Source: Arenicella sp. (GTDB lineage Bacteria; Pseudomonadota; Gammaproteobacteria; Arenicellales; Arenicellaceae). From it: 5,918 bases of DNA. Position numbers and translations under genes: made by a program. Below, in pieces: positions 1 to 5,598 of the stretch. Under the pieces are notes generated by a model that worked only from the letters and a program-made list of their open reading frames with translations, was not told the origin of the DNA and searched no databases. The stretch is taken from assembly GCA_016763815.1 (NCBI GenBank), contig JAESTB010000408.1:1-5918 (forward strand), read 5' to 3'. The stretch's first letter is position 1. Every line of letters starts with the position of its first letter.

Positions 1-1268
1 TAAAAATCAAAGGCGACATAAAAGTCTAGGCCGGGAAAGGCTTTATCAAGTACCGATGCATTGGCACTGGATATCACAGGATTGCCTGCAATTGTGACCA
101 TGGCTTTGATTTGCCCTTCACCCGGCGTCAGCATTTCTTCGGCCATTGTAACGGCTGGCAGTTCACCACCGAATTCAGGTAAGCCGCTGACGCGAGATTG
201 AAAGAGATCAAAATGGCCGCCACCGGGTGTGCCTTTCTTAACATAGGCAAAGGCGGGTGAAGTTGCTATAGCGCCGCCCTCGGTGTCTAGAGAACCGATG
301 AGTATGTTAATAACTTGGATTGCCCATTGGCATAAGGTGCCAAACTCTTGAACCGATACGCCCATGCGACCGTAAATGACCGCTTTGTCGGTAGCCGAGA
401 GTTCCAGTGCTAGATCTCGGATAGTGTCAGCGTCTATGCCCGATTGTTGTTCGGCAAGTTCTAAGCTGAAGTTAGATACCGCTGTGCGAATCGTCTCCAG
501 GCCGTTTAAGTGGTCTTCAAGATGGCCCAGATTGAGTTGATTTTCTTTAAATAAAGTATTAATGATGGCCATCAATACAAACGCATCCGACCCGGGTTTA
601 ACAAAAATATGTTGATCGGCGACAGTCGCGGTTTCGCTTCGCCTTGGGTCGATTACCACTAATTTTCCGCCTCGCGCCCGCAAATCTTTCAAACGCTGAG
701 GTGCATTCGGCATGGTCATGATGCTGCCGTTTGATGCAAGCGGATTACCACCTAAAATTACCATCAAATTAGTGCGGTCGATATCCGGAATTGGAATAAG
801 AAATTGGTGACCGTACATAGCGTACGATGTTAATTGATGTGGTAGTTGGTCTAACGAAGTGGCGGAAAAGTTATTCTTAGTTTTAACCGCACGGCGTAAT
901 AGCGAGCCGTGTGTTAAGTTGCCATAATTATGCACACCGGGGTTGCCTGCGTAAAAGCCAACGGCGTCTTCACCATGCTTTTGCTGCGCCGCGACCAGGC
1001 GCTCAGCGGTGGTGTTAATCGCCTCTTGCCAAGAAATCTCGATCCAATCTTGACCAACACGCTTAACCGGCTTGCGCAGACGATCGGGGTCATTATGGAT
1101 GTCAGCAATGGCGGTGGCTTTTGGGCAGATAAACCCTTTGCTGATTGGGTCCGCTTTATCGCCTTTAATAGAGAGAATTTCGTCGCCCTGCGTTTTGATT
1201 TCTAGGCCGCATATTGCTTCGCATAAGTGGCACGCTCGATGATGAGTTTTCACAGCTGATTCGGACAT
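1..1268 (-). CDS. Molybdopterin-dependent oxidoreductase (formate dehydrogenase/nitrate reductase superfamily), N-terminal 422 codons, cut by window edge
   Basis: The frame is open from ATG at 1268 to the left edge with no stop. GGAG at 1277-1274, 5 nt upstream, supports this start. Residues 13-48 show C-x2-C-x3-C-x27-C (C13, C16, C20, C48), the [4Fe-4S] site of the DMSO reductase superfamily. Further in are a pterin-binding stretch (VILGGNPLASNG, about residues 170-181), VVIDPRRSETA (about 205-215) and, near the edge, AGNPV. The segment that usually holds the Mo ligand reads TSLDQLPHQ (137-145), with no Cys or Sec. This matches a widespread branch of cytoplasmic-looking molybdoenzymes usually annotated as formate-dehydrogenase-like; substrate unknown. 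There is no twin-arginine signal, so a cytoplasmic location is likely. Family members are roughly 700 or more residues, so about 40% lies outside. The gene follows ftrA on the same strand after 43 bp and may be co-transcribed with it. Confidence 0.93.
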   Translation of the reverse strand, partial: MSESAVKTHHRACHLCEAICGLEIKTQGDEILSIKGDKADPISKGFICPKATAIADIHNDPDRLRKPVKRVGQDWIEISWQEAINTTAERLVAAQQKHGEDAVGFYAGNPGVHNYGNLTHGSLLRRAVKTKNNFSATSLDQLPHQLTSYAMYGHQFLIPIPDIDRTNLMVILGGNPLASNGSIMTMPNAPQRLKDLRARGGKLVVIDPRRSETATVADQHIFVKPGSDAFVLMAIINTLFKENQLNLGHLEDHLNGLETIRTAVSNFSLELAEQQSGIDADTIRDLALELSATDKAVIYGRMGVSVQEFGTLCQWAIQVINILIGSLDTEGGAIATSPAFAYVKKGTPGGGHFDLFQSRVSGLPEFGGELPAVTMAEEMLTPGEGQIKAMVTIAGNPVISSANASVLDKAFPGLDFYVAFDF

Positions 1269-1293
1269 TTTCTCTCCATTACAGTTTTTATTG

Positions 1294-1307
1294 TTATCGC
1301 CCGATAA
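1294..1307. repeat. Short perfect inverted repeat between ftrA and the molybdoenzyme gene
   Basis: TTATCG-CC-CGATAA is a perfect 6-bp inverted repeat with a 2-bp centre, located just upstream of the ribosome binding site of the molybdoenzyme gene. It could be a protein-binding site or chance. The 2-nt centre is too short for a stable RNA loop unless the inner pairs open. It has no T-tract, so it is not a terminator. Confidence 0.35.
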
Positions 1308-1311
1308 TATC

Positions 1312-2265
1312 TCAGCCTGAGTGATTTGTCAGTGAGCTAAATTGGTCGCGATACTGTCTTGGTGATACGCCCAAGTTGTTTCGAAAATGGTGACGTAGCA
1401 CATTGGCATTTTCAAAGCCGCTTGCTTGTGCGATCCGTTCTACTGAAAGTTGGTTTTGCTCTAGCGCGGCCCTAGCTAGGTTGATGCGTTGTGTGGTGAT
1501 CCATTGTTTGGCGCTGCAGCCATGTGTATTGCGAAAACGTCGGTCGAAGGTTCGGCGTGACATGTTAGATCGCGTTGCTAAATCGTTAATGGTGATTTCT
1601 GATGCTAAATTGCTTAGCGCCCAGCGTAAGGCGGCGTCGAAAACCGAGGAGCTTTCCAGTAATGGTGTCTCAACGTACTGAGATTGCCCACCTTTTCGGT
1701 GCGGAGCCATAACCAGCCGTCGGGCCACTTGCTTAGCTATATTACTGCCATAGTCGCGACGTATTACCTCTAAACCGAGATCGATTGCCGCAGCACTGCC
1801 AGCAGAACACCCTATGTTGTGCTCGAAGATATAGAGCACATCGTCAATATAGCTGAGCTGCTTAAAGCGCTGTTTGAATAATTCGGCGTAGCGCCAATGA
1901 GTTGTGGCCTTACGTTGATCAAGCACGCCTAATTCGGCTAATAAGAATGCGCCCGAGCAAAAGCTGATGATTGTTTTGGACGATTGTTGAAATTGCCGAA
2001 TTTGCTTTGCTAGCATTGGTTCGATATCACCTTTTTCTGTAGGCCATGAAGGCACTACCAACATATCGTAGAGCTCAAGCGAGCTAATCTTTTTCACACC
2101 CAAACTCACGCCACAAGTCGACCCTAGCAAGCCGCAGTCAAACGTCACCACCTCAGTTGAGTACCAGCTATCAAATTCTGGGCGTCGCAAGCCAAACAGC
2201 TCGACGGCGCAGCCTAGCTCGAACAAGGCTGTGCCTTGATACGAAAGAATTGCGACTTGTTTCAT
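1312..2265 (-). CDS. ftrA: FtrA-type transcriptional regulator: DJ-1/PfpI (glutamine amidotransferase-like) domain plus AraC helix-turn-helix
   Basis: This is a complete 317-residue protein. Residues 1 to about 165 form a DJ-1/PfpI-like fold, with a nucleophile-elbow-like FCSGAF (C103) followed by ATTHW (120-124), both typical of GlxA/FtrA regulators. The joining region has CSAGSAAAIDLGLEVIRRDYG and QVARRLV-APHR-GGQSQ, the signature of the FtrA subgroup. Residues about 222-308 carry the two AraC helix-turn-helix motifs (NDLATRSNMSRRTFDRRF; VERIAQASGFENANVLRHHF). In this family the N-terminal domain is thought to sense a ligand and is generally not catalytic; the ligand is unknown here. The ATG at 2265 has no clear Shine-Dalgarno, but no better in-frame start lies upstream. 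It diverges from the rhodanese gene, so it probably controls that promoter and its own. The molybdoenzyme gene follows after 43 bp. Confidence 0.92.
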   Translation of the reverse strand: MKQVAILSYQGTALFELGCAVELFGLRRPEFDSWYSTEVVTFDCGLLGSTCGVSLGVKKISSLELYDMLVVPSWPTEKGDIEPMLAKQIRQFQQSSKTIISFCSGAFLLAELGVLDQRKATTHWRYAELFKQRFKQLSYIDDVLYIFEHNIGCSAGSAAAIDLGLEVIRRDYGSNIAKQVARRLVMAPHRKGGQSQYVETPLLESSSVFDAALRWALSNLASEITINDLATRSNMSRRTFDRRFRNTHGCSAKQWITTQRINLARAALEQNQLSVERIAQASGFENANVLRHHFRNNLGVSPRQYRDQFSSLTNHSG

Positions 2266-2281
2266 ATGATGAGTTAATTAC

Positions 2282-2335
2282 ACATAATGGCTGAAAATCA
2301 ACGATAACTGTCTTTTAAGCCAATTTCAATTATGT
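2282..2335. promoter_or_regulatory. Candidate operator: long imperfect inverted repeat in the ftrA/rhodanese divergent region
   Basis: The left arm ACATAAT-GGC-TGAAA (2282-2296) and the right arm TTTCAATTATGT (2324-2335) are reverse complements over 12 bp, apart from a 3-nt GGC insert in the left arm. Their centres are about 40 bp apart, roughly four helical turns. The right arm covers the -35 position of the rhodanese promoter, as expected for an AraC-family activator. That FtrA is the binding protein is inferred from position alone. Confidence 0.4.
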
Positions 2336-2345
2336 TTGACCTACT

Positions 2346-2351
2346 TATAAT
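2346..2351 (+). promoter_or_regulatory. Candidate -10 box for the rhodanese operon
   Basis: A perfect TATAAT lies 33 bp before the rhodanese ATG. At 17-18 bp spacing the -35 position (about 2322-2328) reads AATTTC/ATTTCA, far from consensus, so the promoter may need an activator. A TTGACC at 2336-2341 is only 4 bp from the TATAAT and cannot serve as its -35. Confidence 0.45.
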
Positions 2352-2384
2352 GATGTTTCTTCAAACACTATAGAGAATCGTATT

Positions 2385-2777
2385 ATGTCATCCGCCGTAT
2401 CTCGACCAAAAGCCGCCGAGTCTAATATTACGCTTACACACTTTAACGCATTGTTAACCTTCGAAACTGATTGCTGGGACGTTCACCACGCAAGCATAAA
2501 CGAGACTAAAGATTTTGTGTTACTAGATGTCCGAGCACAAAGTCATTTTGACCAAGGCCATGTAATTGGAGCGCTTTGTTTACCGCATAGCCAGATGAAT
2601 CAAGGCCGACTCGCTGAGTATGATCAAGAGACCTTATTTGTGGTCTATTGCGCGGGCCCACATTGTAACGGCGCCGATAAAGCCGCGCTGAAACTGGCTA
2701 AACTTGGTAGGCCGGTTAAGAAGATGATCGGTGGAGTCACTGGTTGGCTTGATGAAGGGTTCCACTTAGAGGTTTAA
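2385..2777 (+). CDS. Single-domain rhodanese-like sulfurtransferase
   Basis: This is a 130-residue protein with one rhodanese domain (about residues 30-130). It has the conserved LLDVR (46-50), the F-x2-GHVIGA segment (55-63) and the active-site loop beginning at C89 (CAGPHCNG, 89-96), followed by the IGGVTGW element near the C-terminus. C89 is the expected persulfide-carrying cysteine. Such proteins move sulfane sulfur from a donor to a thiol acceptor in the cytoplasm, but donor and acceptor cannot be told from sequence. There is no signal peptide. GAGAA at 2373-2377 is a weak ribosome binding site for the ATG at 2385. The gene diverges from ftrA and is followed after 49 bp by the DUF1272 gene, so the two were probably one operon. 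Rhodaneses with this CAGPHCNGA loop are commonly found next to ftrA-like genes (recalled, not checked). Confidence 0.93.
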   Translation: MSSAVSRPKAAESNITLTHFNALLTFETDCWDVHHASINETKDFVLLDVRAQSHFDQGHVIGALCLPHSQMNQGRLAEYDQETLFVVYCAGPHCNGADKAALKLAKLGRPVKKMIGGVTGWLDEGFHLEV

Positions 2778-2826
2778 TCACTGAGCAGCCGGTAAACTTA
2801 TTAATGCACGTTAAGAGGAGCATGAC

Positions 2827-2967
2827 ATGTTAGAACTTCGCCCGAACTGTGAGTATTGTGATAAGGATTTACCGCCAAGCGCTAGCGATGCCCGCATCTG
2901 TACTTATGAATGCACATTTTGTAGTAATTGCGTTGAGACTATTTTAAGTAATGGGCCTGTCGGATAA
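2827..2967 (+). CDS. DUF1272 protein, N-terminal fragment (46 residues), truncated by insertion
   Basis: ATG at 2827 has a strong Shine-Dalgarno (AAGAGGAG, 2813-2820). Residues 1-42 match the start of DUF1272, a small family of probable zinc-binding proteins: MLELRPNCEYC opening, then DKDLPP, ICTYECTFC and CVETILSN. Cysteines C8, C11, C25, C29, C32 and C35 are in the expected pattern. After N42 the family normally continues with a C-P-N-C pair; here the frame runs into the left end of an inserted element and stops after four foreign residues (GPVG). Intact members are roughly 80-100 residues. The missing half lies at 3134-3310 in another frame. The fragment lacks the last cysteine pair, so it is probably non-functional unless the N-terminal knuckle folds alone. 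It is too short for most gene callers. Function of the intact family is not known to me. Confidence 0.82.
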   Translation: MLELRPNCEYCDKDLPPSASDARICTYECTFCSNCVETILSNGPVG

Positions 2968-2999
2968 TGATTTGCGTCAGGAGAAAGTGGTACAACTCG

Positions 3000-3030
3000 C
3001 TAGCTCGCCCTTCGGGGAGGCTAGTTTTTT
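3000..3030 (+). terminator. Rho-independent terminator-like hairpin within the insertion
   Basis: The outer stem CTAGC (3000-3004) pairs with GCTAG (3020-3024). The inner stem CCC pairs with GGG around a TTCG loop (3011-3014), a stable C(UUCG)G tetraloop, and an imperfect internal segment joins the two stems. TTTTTT (3025-3030) follows directly. This is oriented to end transcription entering from the rhodanese/DUF1272 side, so it would shut off the C-terminal DUF1272 remnant. Confidence 0.68.
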
Positions 3031-3074
3031 GTTTATTTGAGAGGTAATGGTTGTTCCATTGCTCGAAAATAAAC
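3031..3074. repeat. Second long hairpin within the insertion
   Basis: GTTTATTT (3031-3038) pairs with AAATAAAC (3067-3074), and GGTAATGG (3043-3050) pairs with CCATTGC (3056-3062) around a TTGTT loop, with one bulged G and one T-G wobble. Between the two stems are two further pairs and two tandem G/A mismatches. The arms are nearly symmetrical, and the hairpin sits close to the middle of the inserted element. Confidence 0.6.
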
Positions 3075-3133
3075 GGAAAAATGGACCAAAGTGGCGCTTT
3101 CGCACTAGTGAAATTTATTATCCGGCAGGTCCC

Positions 3134-3310
3134 CCCAACTGCGGTGGTGGCTTTGCCTCGCGACCGTTTCGCCCAAAAGTGGAGCATAAAACGGGGCTCA
3201 GCTTAGCTCATCAACCGGCCTCTAGTTTGCGCGTGCACAGCGAGTTTTCAATTGCAGAAATTTCAGCATTTTCCGCAACCTTAACATTAGTAAAACCCGA
3301 AAACAGATAG
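3134..3310 (+). pseudogene. DUF1272 protein, C-terminal remnant beyond the insertion
   Basis: From CCC at 3134 the frame reads PNCGGGFASRPFRPK, the second half of DUF1272 (family pattern C-P-N-C-G-G-G-F-x-x-R-P-x-R-P-K). A tail with QPASS and the terminal PENR before TAG at 3308-3310 follows. The tail keeps the family's normal end, so only the insertion junction is damaged. The first cysteine of the CPNC pair is missing (GPPNC), and the frame differs by +1 from the N-terminal part. The open frame extends upstream to ATG at 3047 inside the inserted element, where GAGG sits only 2 nt from the ATG, so expression from it is doubtful. Confidence 0.8.
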
Positions 3311-3388
3311 GCTGCAAATTGACGGCGTGCATTGAACGCGCCATCAAATTCGCGGCCTTCTTGTCGCAGGCCTAGTGCAAGTTTTATA

Positions 3389-3733
3389 TTAGTGCAGCTT
3401 TATCTTCGGGCGTATTATTTTCGATATACGACTCAATGCAATAATAAACGGGCCTTTCCACCAGCCGTGAATGGCTAACTGGTGCATTCGGTAGAGCGAT
3501 AGATACATCACCCGCGCGATTCTTCCCTCAACAAACATGCTGCCTTTCATTAGGTTGCCCATCAGGCTTCCAACGGTTGAGAAGCGGCTCAAATTCACTA
3601 ACGAGCCATAGTCGGTGTATTTGAAGTCGAGTAAGGCAACGCCCTTTAATTCGCGCTGAATGTTTTTCGCCACTGCGCTGGCCATTTGATGGGCTGATTG
3701 AGCTCGCGGCGGAACCCGAGTGCCATCACTCAT
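3389..3733 (-). pseudogene. ndh: Type II NADH dehydrogenase, C-terminal fragment (quinone motif and membrane-binding tail), split by frameshift
   Basis: Starting at ATG 3733, 114 residues match the end of E. coli-type Ndh: VPPRAQSAHQMA carries the AQxAxQ quinone-site motif, then comes YTDYGSLVNLSRFSTVGSLMGNL, and the tail GRIARVMYLSLYRMHQLAIHGWW and basic IRPKIKLH forms the amphipathic membrane-binding region. The natural stop (TAA, 3391-3389) is intact. The ATG overlaps the stop of the upstream frame as ATGA (3733-3730), so re-initiation is possible, but no Shine-Dalgarno precedes it. The open frame also extends up to TTG at 3748. Joined with the N-terminal part the protein would be about 438 residues, close to the usual 430-440. 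The fragment lacks both nucleotide-binding domains and cannot work alone. Confidence 0.85.
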
Positions 3734-4704
3734 GGTATCGAGCCGCAATCGCCGATAACATAAACTGAGTCATCGGTCTTGGACTTCAGGCTTGGCATGC
3801 ATTCAACCTGATTGATGCTGTTTACTTCAAGGCCAGTATCGACGACCCATGATTGCACTTTTACACCGGCAGCCCAGACCATTAAATCAGCCGGTATGAG
3901 ATTGTTGTCGGCATCGATAAAGCCTTCGCTGACTACCTTAGTAATACGAGTATTGGTGCGAATTTCAACGCCCAATTTTTCTAATTCTTCGCTTGCCGAT
4001 TCGGCAATCCGTTCGGGCAGTACCGGCAGAATACGCGGGCCCGCTTCGATTAGGTTTATTGATAACCGCTCGTTCTTTTTATCGAAGTCATAAACACTCA
4101 ACACCTCGACCACATGATGTAGTTCAGCCGATAGCTCGACACCGGTTGCCCCAGCGCCGACAATCGCCAAGCGAGTAGGGCTGACTTGATTGCCGTTCTC
4201 TTGGCCGTTCTTGAGAAATTGATTTAGTAAGGTTTTTTGAAACTTCTGCGCTTGCTCGTTGGAATCGAGCATATTGCAATATTTACTTACTCCTGGAGTG
4301 CCGAAATCGTTACTAACGCTGCCAATGGCAAGTATCAAACGATCGTACTGTAGAGTTCTAGCATCAACGATAATATTGCCTGAGTCATCGAGTATGGGGT
4401 CTATGATAATTTCGTTTTTAGCGCGGTTGATGCCACTGACCGCGCCCAACTGAAATTGGTAACCATGCCTCGCAGCATGAGCGCGGTAGACAACAGCATC
4501 AATCTCCGTGTCCAGAGAGCCCGTGGCTACTTCATGTAACAAAGGTTTCCAGATATGTATTCGATGTTTATCAATTAAGGTTATCTTGGCTTTTCCTTTG
4601 CGGCCAAGTTTTCGTCCAAGTGCGGTGACTAATTCTAGCCCGCCCGCGCCACCGCCGACGACCACTAAATGTGGCATCGTCTGTTGTTCTAAAGAAGTTT
4701 GCAT
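3730..4704 (-). CDS. ndh: Type II NADH:quinone oxidoreductase, N-terminal 324 residues (FAD and NADH domains), truncated by frameshift
   Basis: Ndh-2 is a membrane-associated flavoprotein that passes electrons from NADH to quinone without pumping protons. Seen here: the FAD-binding GGGAGG (17-22); WKPLLHEVATG (52-62), typical of Ndh; the NADH-binding GAGATG (183-188); WAAGV (277-281); and the second FAD motif YVIGDC (315-320). AGGA at 4715-4712, 7 nt upstream, supports the ATG at 4704; a second in-frame ATG at codon 10 lies just before the Rossmann strand. After GDCGSIP a TGA stop appears, whereas homologues continue with a short acidic link into VPPRAQ. The continuation is found one frame away (3733-3389), which a single inserted base in the CC-ATG junction would restore. 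Without that part the product has no quinone motif or membrane tail. The site is not a homopolymer. Confidence 0.9.
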   Translation of the reverse strand: MQTSLEQQTMPHLVVVGGGAGGLELVTALGRKLGRKGKAKITLIDKHRIHIWKPLLHEVATGSLDTEIDAVVYRAHAARHGYQFQLGAVSGINRAKNEIIIDPILDDSGNIIVDARTLQYDRLILAIGSVSNDFGTPGVSKYCNMLDSNEQAQKFQKTLLNQFLKNGQENGNQVSPTRLAIVGAGATGVELSAELHHVVEVLSVYDFDKKNERLSINLIEAGPRILPVLPERIAESASEELEKLGVEIRTNTRITKVVSEGFIDADNNLIPADLMVWAAGVKVQSWVVDTGLEVNSINQVECMPSLKSKTDDSVYVIGDCGSIP

Positions 4705-4771
4705 TTGAGGTTCCTAAAAAGTTTTTTCAGGACAGAACCGCAAAAACGTTTACGAAACAACGGCGCGGCGG

Positions 4772-4824
4772 CTCTAACCTCAAAAAACTCTAATCCTAAA
4801 AGCTTCAGTCTAAAAAGCTATAAT
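4772..4824. repeat. Degenerate tandem repeat, about 15-bp period, in the ndh upstream region
   Basis: Read on the minus strand, three adjacent 15-mers are related: ATTATAGCTTTTTAG, ACTGAAGCTTTTAGG and ATTAGAGTTTTTTGA, followed by a partial GGTTAGAG. Unit 1 agrees with unit 2 at 10 of 15 positions and with unit 3 at 11 of 15. Each has a T-tract, so T-tracts recur every 15 bp. The block lies about 70 bp upstream of the ndh start. The rest of the 264-bp gap (4705-4968) is AT-rich, and no convincing promoter or terminator was found in it. Confidence 0.45.
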
Positions 4825-4968
4825 CTCAAGTAAATCAACCTCGACTCATTCTGAACTAGGGCGGGCAAGGGTAATTTTATGCAAACTCATTCGATTTTTG
4901 AGTCCTATTTATTAATCATAGTGTAGCCAATGTAGTCTCGACACCGAAATGACTAATAGTTATGCCGA

Positions 4969-5568
4969 TTATCTGGGAATCAATGTTAGTTTTGTTAGAG
5001 ACCTGATGTCAGCATTACCCATACAACTTAAGCTTCGATGAAAGCGTGGGTTAATGTTGTGATGGTGTGCCATAAGCATTTGTAGCACATCGCCGTGGCC
5101 GACCAATAGTATTGATTTATCCTGATACTCTTGATCAAGTGATGCTATAACATCTAAACCCCGAGTTAAGGTATCTATTACCGATTCGACTGAGCTTTTT
5201 GATTCGCCAGGGTGGTTTACATCGTGCTGCCATATTTCTTGATAGTGTCCGTGGTCCTGAAGTTCATAGGCCCCAAAGTCTCGTTCTCGTAGCCGATTAT
5301 CGATGGATATCGGTGATATAGCATCGATTACGCTTTTGACAATTTCGGCTGTCTCTAGGGCTCGGCGATAGTCAGAGCTTACAATGATGGTTTCTCTGTC
5401 TAAACGCGTATTCAGTGCCGCTTGCGTCACCTGTTGTGAGCCGTGGTTAGTCAGCCCGAAACCGCTCAGAGCATTCTCTGGAGAGCTGACGATGAGGCCC
5501 TTGACGTTAGCCACACTTTCACCATGGCGCATTAGGTAGTAACGATTTTTTGTTTTGGTCGAGTTCAT
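4969..5568 (-). CDS. Histidine phosphatase superfamily protein (phosphoglycerate mutase-like)
   Basis: This is a complete 199-residue protein. The opening YYLMRHGES carries the RHG motif with R14 and H15 (the phospho-accepting histidine). SSDYRRALETAE supplies the second arginine (R69), LRERDFG the catalytic acid (E95) and LLVGHGD the second histidine (H158), giving a complete branch-1 active site. These enzymes remove phosphate from sugar phosphates, nucleotides, cobalamin precursors or protein side chains; the substrate cannot be read from the sequence, and it is shorter than true glycolytic phosphoglycerate mutases (about 230-250). There is no signal peptide. The ATG at 5568 has no strong Shine-Dalgarno. 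The gene starts 30 bp after the glycosyltransferase on the same strand, suggesting co-transcription. Confidence 0.92.
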   Translation of the reverse strand: MNSTKTKNRYYLMRHGESVANVKGLIVSSPENALSGFGLTNHGSQQVTQAALNTRLDRETIIVSSDYRRALETAEIVKSVIDAISPISIDNRLRERDFGAYELQDHGHYQEIWQHDVNHPGESKSSVESVIDTLTRGLDVIASLDQEYQDKSILLVGHGDVLQMLMAHHHNINPRFHRSLSCMGNADIRSLTKLTLIPR

Positions 5569-5598
5569 TGTGATCTATAAGCGGCTGGTTGCTGATAG

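Larger units (their letters stand above)
2953..3132. mobile_element. MITE-like insertion (about 180 bp, 18-bp imperfect terminal inverted repeats) inside the DUF1272 gene
   Basis: The left end GGGCCTGTCGGATAATGA (2953-2970) and the right end TTATTATCCGGCAGGTCC (3115-3132) are reverse complements at 15 of 18 positions. The segment sits exactly between the two halves of the DUF1272 homology, so it interrupts that gene. It holds no transposase. It does hold a terminator-like hairpin (3000-3030), a second long hairpin (3031-3074) and weaker complementarity just inside the ends (about 2978-2990 against 3093-3106). Size, ends and lack of coding capacity fit a non-autonomous miniature inverted-repeat element mobilised by an unidentified transposase. 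No target-site duplication is visible: left flank TTAAGTAAT, right flank CCCCAACTG. The family cannot be assigned without a database search. Confidence 0.72.

Noticed and set aside
930..1205. Plus-strand frame of 91 codons, and the minus-strand frame at 914-1108
   Set aside because: Both are shadows of the molybdoenzyme gene, whose frame has clear [4Fe-4S] and pterin motifs across the same bases.
1403..1681. Plus-strand frame of 92 codons
   Set aside because: Antisense to the AraC domain of ftrA; no family resemblance and no ribosome binding site.
2953..3132. Integron attC site
   Set aside because: Length and hairpins are suggestive, but the GTTRRRY/RYYYAAC core sites are absent at the ends and no integrase or cassette array is present.
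2953..3133. Self-splicing intron or other precise RNA removal restoring DUF1272
   Set aside because: Removing 2953-3133 does put the halves in frame, but no joint tested restores the Cys codon of the conserved CPNC pair. There is no intron core, and the segment is too short for known self-splicing introns.
2939..3187. Minus-strand frame of 82 codons across the insertion
   Set aside because: It runs antisense through both DUF1272 halves and the hairpins, with no recognisable domain.
3354..3372. Terminator between the convergent DUF1272 remnant and ndh
   Set aside because: GGCCT/AGGCC gives only a 5-bp stem with no T-tract on either strand.
3812..4708. Four plus-strand frames of 61-93 codons
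   Set aside because: All lie antisense to ndh, whose motifs are unmistakable.
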